Source: Liquidambar formosana (lineage: Eukaryota > Streptophyta > Magnoliopsida > Saxifragales > Altingiaceae). From it: a stretch of DNA of 64,000 nt. The position numbers and the translations under genes are program-made. Location: positions 46,124,388-46,188,387 of the forward strand of contig CM077821.1 of NCBI GenBank assembly GCA_039720395.1. The letters run 5' to 3'. The notes under the pieces were generated by a model. That model was not told the origin of the DNA. It searched no databases and worked only from the letters and a program-made list of their open reading frames with translations. Positions 59,076 to 64,000 of this stretch are shown one piece after another; position 1 is the stretch's first letter, and each line of letters starts with the position of its first letter.

Positions 59076-59587
59076 TTTACTATCTCATCACACAAACTCA
59101 CTATCAATATCTCTTTTCATTTTGTTTGTCCTATATATATATATATATATATTTGTAAGAGGGAGGAAAAGGAAGGACAACTTTTTGGATTTGGTACAGT
59201 TATTACATGGTACAATAAACATAGGATCAATAACATGTGGTAAGGAAGAGAAATGAAAGACTGAAATTCGAGTGATGTATTTGACATCCAATGTCTAACA
59301 ACTCTCACTTTCTCCTCTTTACTCATGTGTCATTGATCCGATGTTTACTGCACCATACAAAAATAGTAGCCAAGTTATCCCCTATTTTTGGCATTTTCCG
59401 GGCTTTATAACATCGCTTGTCAAGAAACAAAAAGGCCCATCGTTACAGATGAGCCCGTTAGCAGCCTAGTCATTATCCAAATACAGGAGTGCAATAACGT
59501 CCATTTATACCTCAAAATCAAATAGAAAACCCAACTAAAACTGCAAAAAATCTCAGGTTCTATTGCCGATCGAACCGATTGAAGAAG
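59076..59587. other. Upstream region of the pTAC13-like gene
   Basis: Contains a (TA)n tract near 59132-59151. The last about 200 bp likely include promoter and 5' UTR of the plus-strand gene. No other frame is supported. Confidence 0.5.
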
Positions 59588-62500
59588 ATGAAGCAGAGGC
59601 TTCTTCTACGGAGTCCTTGCCATCACTTCCCCATTCTACCCTCCCACACCTCCCTTCCCTTCCCAGTACCCATAACTAAACACTTCACAGTAATCTCTGC
59701 AACTCTCGAATCCGTCAATGGCGAAAAGCTATCAGCTAGAGAGAGAAGACAGCTGAGAAACGAGAGGAGAGAGAGCAAAGCCGAAGTCACCCCGAATTGG
59801 AGAGAACAAGTGGAAGAGAGGCTTCTCAAGAAGCCCAAGAAGAGGTACGCTTCTTGGACTGAAGAGCTCAATCTCGACAACCTCGCTTTGTTGGGTCCTC
59901 AGTGGTGGATCGTTCGGGTCTCTCGGGTTTCGGGGCAGGACACGGCTGAACGCCTCGCTCGGTCCTTGGCCAGGAACTACCCCGACATTGATTTTAAGGT
60001 AACCCAATTGTTGAAAGCTCGGAATTATTGGTTTTTGATTTAAGGGTCGGTTCGAAATTCGACTAACATAGTTTTGTTTTAGAGATAAATAAATTTTCCG
60101 GTAGAAATGTTATGTTTCTGCATCTGGGTTTCTTTCTATGATTGATTTTCTATAGATTTTGGTTTAGTTTGTGGGAATTGTCCTTAGATTTATGGTGCAG
60201 TATATTGGTGATATTTAGTTATCTAGTTTACTAAATTTAGGATGTGTAAGTGGTGGCTTTGGAATATTTATGTGCTAATCGGAGCCTAAATTAGTGAATA
60301 ATAACTATAGGATTCAATTTAGAGACAACCAATAATCTATACTACTCGTATTATATAGAGGGAAGAGGAGTCTTAGTGTGCTGAAAATTTCATTCTAAAA
60401 ATGCCATCATTATTACTCTACAACTTTAATATCAAAAGGGATACAATAGTAATAGCTTATTAAATCGAATAATGATAAACTACTCACTACCCTTGATTCT
60501 CAAATGTATTACAGTGGGATATCTAGAGTATTTTGCATGCACATGATCGCGTGTGCTAGCAACCTGTAGTTTATATAGATTCAAGGATGTATTTGGCATG
60601 CCTTGCCGTAAGACAACATTTGGTATTTTGGTACTTGGGTGTTCTGATGCAACAACTATACAGCGAACACACCATTAGCCAGGTGCAATCTGCAACAAGA
60701 GGGGTGCCAGATATAGAGGTATTAGCATTGCCCATGGATTTTAGAAGAAGACTTGGGGGTATTATGATAGGAGGCAAAACATCACTAAAACTATACTGAT
60801 ACTCATTGCCATCTGTACCTTATGGCTTAAGGGCTTGATTAGAGGTCCACTTCTAAAGCAACTAAGGTGCCTTTACCTTTTCTTTTTTTTCCTTTTTTTT
60901 TTTGATGAAGTAAATGTGTATTAAAACAAAAGGCTTAGCCCAAGTACATGAGACATATACAAGCACTAAAGAAGACCCCCTAAACCTTAAGGGCGTCTAC
61001 AAAAAGTATAAAAGAAAGCTTTCAACTACTAGAAAAACTAGAATACCAGAAAAAAAGATTCTTAATCAAGGAGGATTTAAGTTTAATGATCAATTTTTCA
61101 ACTCCTTCAAAAGTTCCACGGTTCCTTTCTCTCCAAATGCACCAAAAAATGGCATGATGAGCCATTCTCCAAGTCACCTTTGCCTCTTTGTTGGCCCCTT
61201 TTATCCACCAACCCGCAAGAAGCTCATGAGTCAAAGAAGGAGTAACCCAATGGATACCAAACATATTAAAAGTAAGCACCCAAAGACTCTTAGCCACTAA
61301 GGTGCCTTTACTTGTTAGAATACTGCATGGAATATGAAAGACTCTTTATAATTGCACCGAGCAATTAGTGCCAGCTGCCAAAATCGTATTAAAATATTTG
61401 TTTAGCAAACTGTACAGAACAGTTTAGACACAACAGCATGCTAGTGCATAGGATTTTACATTTTGGCGGAATTATATTTTCATATAAATAGAGTAATACT
61501 TCTAAGTGAAAGGGATTTGGATACTTGCATGACTCAGTTGAGGGTGCAAGAATAGGAGGAGTAATTTTTCTGACTTCGAGGGCTTGTCTCCTCTCTCCCA
61601 CACAAGGACCCATCGGTTGTCTTCAAATCTGACTAAATTATAGTTTGTTACTTACTTTTAAATCCAGTAATACTGGCAGACTGAGGAAATCTATCCATTC
61701 TGATAATCTTCCTTCTCTGCAAGTTTATTCGCTACAAGAAGCAGCTGTAACTCCCACAGTGGTTTATTTCTTTTTTATTTTTAATTATTTAATTATTTTT
61801 TATTCTTTTATGTTAGAAGTTTGGATATGTGATGCTAAATAATGGGTTACGGAATTGGACATATAATAAACCTTTTCAATCTCTTAGTTTTTGTTTTCAG
61901 GTTTATGTTCCAGCTGTCCAGGTGAAAAGGAAATTAAAGAATGGAACCATCTCAGTTAAACCAAAGGCCTTATTTCCAGGGTGTGTTTTTTTGAATTGTG
62001 TATTAAACAAGGAGATACATGATTTCATAAGAGAATGCGATGGGGTTGGAGGCTTTGTTGGATCTAAAGTTGGAAATACGTAAGCAGTCATACTATGTTC
62101 CTGTACTTAGTAGATTTACTAGAACTAATTTTTTGCAACCTTTTAATATACTTCCTCTGTTCCTAAATAAGTGGCTTACTTTCCTTTTTGGGATGTTTCA
62201 AAATTATTGTCACATTTCAAAAGTCATTGGTTCCTTTTGATTCATTTCCTAAAATACTCTTAAAAAGGTATTCTCTCTTTTTCTAATGGTTTGCACACTT
62301 GAGGGAAAAATTGGAATCTCAAAACATATGCATTGATGTGAAAGCATTTAATAAGATTTCCTTAAAAAGCATGTCTTTTCAAAGGGGACGGTCAATTTGA
62401 AACGGAGGAAGTAATTATTATGTACAGTTGGACATTCTTGTTGCCAAAGTTTCTTTAATCTTATAAATACATCAGATTTTTTTGTTTGCACAGTAGAAAG

Positions 62501-63691
62501 CTAGTGTGAAATTTAAATAAATTAATGAAATACACTTCTGGCCTATGTTGGGCTTGAAAAACAATAAAGGACCTCTTAACAAATCCCTGAAAGATATGTC
62601 ATCTCATTGTGTTCAACATTCTGATTGACTGATTGAAGTCCCTTGGTGCCATATCTTAATCGGCTTGTATGGGTTCAAAGAAAATAAAAATAAATTTAAA
62701 TCATTAAAGCACACTTCAATGAACCTGAATAAAGAGAACCCAAGGAGAATTGGGGTTTTCTCTTCATGTAATGTCCTGTCAATAAATCAACCGAGACACA
62801 GGGCTCATGTTTTAAGCAATTGGAAAAGAAAAAGAAAATGCAATTTGGCAAAGATCTTTGGTTTACCTGCATATTCAGTATCCCAAACATCCCATAGATT
62901 CTAACGCCTATTGCAATCAAATCCTAAGGCCATCTTATGTTGATGTCCTTTCATCATACTATGTCCACTGGCTATTTTTCTGTCTGTTTAATTTGAAGCT
63001 TTTTTTTTTCTCCTTTTTTTTTTTTTTTTTTTTTTCACAATTTGCAGAAAAAGACAGATTAACAGACCGAAGCCAGTATCTGTCGATGACATTGATGCAA
63101 TTTTCCGACAAGCAAAAGAAGAACAGGAAAAAACTGACCAAGCTTTTGAAGAAGAGCAGCAAGGAGATGGATCCCTTAACTTTGAGAAGCTGAATATGGA
63201 TTTAGATTCTAATGATGTTACAGAATCTGTTACGGCTTCCAAGCAAAAAAGGCGGTCCAGAAAAGCTTCAGAGCCTCTTTCAGGTGTCCGATCAACAGGA
63301 AAGGATGATAAACTCTTAATCCCAGGTTCTACTGTTCGAGTTGTATCTGGGACTTTCGCAGAATTTGTTGGCAACCTAAAGAAGCTGAATCGCAAGACAA
63401 GAAAGGTATGTTATTTCTGTCACATTACTATTTTGACTTAAAAAGGTTAATGTGAGGTTTGTGCCTGCTTACCATATTCAAAAGGCCCCAAAATTGACCC
63501 AATCGAATGCCTTAATACTACAAAAGGTCCTTGCTGACAATTATGGTGTCAGTTTACTTATTTGTTTATTCAAGAAGTTAAATTTTGAAGAAAAAAAATT
63601 CCTCTTGCAGGCGACTGTTGGATTTACACTATTTGGGAAAGAAAGCTTTGTGGACCTTGATGTCAATGAAATTGTTGCAGAGACAAAGTGA
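59588..63691 (+). CDS. PTAC13: Plastid NusG-like transcription factor pTAC13 (NGN + KOW), 342 aa
   Basis: Four exons: 59588-59998, 61901-62079, 63048-63405 and 63611-63691, total 1029 bp. The first true ATG is 59588; the N-terminus MKQRLLLRSPCHHFPILPSH is a Ser/Pro/basic plastid transit peptide. A basic/acidic linker (ARERRQLRNERRESKAE) is followed by an NGN domain (about residues 105-197: WWIVRVSRVSGQDTAERLAR, VYVPAVQVKRKLKNG, LFPGCVFLNC, GVGGFVGSKVG). An acidic spacer (AIFRQAKEEQEKTDQAFEEE) and a C-terminal KOW motif (IPGSTVRVVSGTFAEFVGNL ... TVGFTLFGKES) complete the protein. This is the NusG architecture. The plant nuclear homologue pTAC13 was found in plastid transcriptionally active chromosome preparations and is thought to act with the plastid RNA polymerase. 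Intron 1 (1.9 kb) holds a LINE fragment, intron 2 a Stowaway-like MITE. Confidence 0.9.
60336..60570. mobile_element. Possible small Helitron remnant in pTAC13 intron 1
   Basis: TCTATACTACTCGTATTATATAG after an A resembles the Helitron starts at 47802 and 48382. About 225 bp further on a hairpin-like GCACATGATCGCGTGTGC is followed by ..CTGTAGT. The terminus does not match CTRR cleanly, so this is tentative. Confidence 0.35.
60861..61311 (-). mobile_element. 5'-truncated LINE in pTAC13 intron 1, with 16-bp TSD
   Basis: ACTAAGGTGCCTTTAC occurs at 60861-60876 and 61296-61311 as an exact target duplication. The insert is in minus orientation and ends in an A-rich tail (T-rich on plus, 60877-60905). 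The minus frame 61297-61022 includes the zf-RVT-like block WRMAHHAIFWCIWRERNRGT followed by FEGVEKLIIKLKSSL, typical of the C-terminal end of plant L1-type reverse transcriptases. Only about 420 bp of the element remain. Confidence 0.88.
62149..62413. mobile_element. Stowaway-like MITE in pTAC13 intron 2
   Basis: Inverted ends CTTCCTCTGTTCC (62151) and the complementary GAAACGGAGGAAG (62399-62411) are bordered by TA dinucleotides (62149-62150, 62412-62413). The terminal sequence resembles the CTCCCTCCGTTCC consensus of Tc1/mariner-derived Stowaway elements. Length 261 bp, non-coding. Confidence 0.75.
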
Positions 63692-64000
63692 TGTAAACGA
63701 GTTCTCTGCTGTTTATTACACTATGAGAGTAAGTTTATCATTATTGTGAATTTTTCAATCCTTCTCAGTCGGTGATTTTAAAGATAAAAGCATAAGACGA
63801 GATCTTTTATCCTCCGTGAGGCCGTAAACCCTTTGATTTTAAATATTAATATTTGGAAAATATATAAAATAATTAAAAATAGTAAGAAAGAGGGAAGAAT
63901 AAGTAAATAACAGATTTTCTGTTGGCAAAACTTGCTGGAAGGTCGCACCAGTTGCCAGCATAAAAAAATCTCAGAAATCAGTGTCTTCTCTCTGTTGAAG
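63692..64000. other. 3' flank of the pTAC13-like gene
   Basis: Probable 3' UTR followed by AT-rich DNA to the window edge. No further gene start was recognised. Confidence 0.5.

Noticed and set aside
59579..59587. Start of the pTAC13 frame nine bases earlier
   Set aside because: That codon is TTG; the first ATG is at 59588.
1..64000. Biosynthetic gene cluster, CRISPR array, tRNA or rRNA genes
   Set aside because: None seen; the genes belong to unrelated processes and no clover-leaf or array-like periodic repeats with unique spacers were found.

Overview
This is nuclear DNA of a flowering plant, most likely a eudicot. It is AT-rich, its genes have GT-AG introns, and it carries chloroplast-targeted genes and many plant transposons of the TIR/MITE, Helitron, LINE and Ty1/copia classes. 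Nothing in the window fixes the species. No rRNA, tRNA, CRISPR array or bacterial-type operon was seen.

Layout, left to right. (1) 1-3359, minus: an R2R3-MYB gene of the AtMYB1/25/109 type; its 3' end runs off the left edge. (2) 3.5-13 kb: intergenic DNA with several datable TIR elements. (3) 13.0-34.2 kb: a tandem segmental duplication carrying two laccase genes. Copy A (15077-18869) has a 1-bp frameshift in exon 2; copy B (24629-28234) is intact. A young Ty1/copia element (28302-32707, identical 5-bp target duplication, 243-bp LTRs with two differences) sits 67 bp downstream of the copy B stop, in antisense orientation. It has an open pol frame but no gag. (4) 35149-36307, minus: a PAR1-family secreted protein. 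(5) 40.2-52.7 kb: three tandem chloroplast fructose-1,6-bisphosphatase (FBPase) genes. Copy 1 has canonical active-site residues but two indels and a stop. Copies 2 and 3 form a recent head-to-tail duplication and share substitutions at conserved substrate-site positions. Copy 2 has three 1-bp insertions; copy 3 is intact. Nested Helitrons lie upstream of copy 3 and are absent from the matching site upstream of copy 2. (6) 52940-56023, minus: a seven-exon LisH-domain gene of unknown function. (7) 57552-59066: a long-TIR Mutator-like element with a perfect 9-bp target duplication. (8) 59588-63691, plus: a plastid NusG-like gene (pTAC13), with a truncated LINE in intron 1 and a Stowaway-like MITE in intron 2.

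The genes do not form an obvious pathway cluster. FBPase and pTAC13 are both plastid-directed but unrelated in function. The most unusual material is the diverged, intact FBPase copy 3 with altered substrate-site residues, the nested Helitrons with an empty-site control, the gag-less copia element, and a family of 399-bp foldback MITEs. Five or six isolated 1-bp indels across three duplicated genes could be real decay or residual assembly errors; raw reads would decide.
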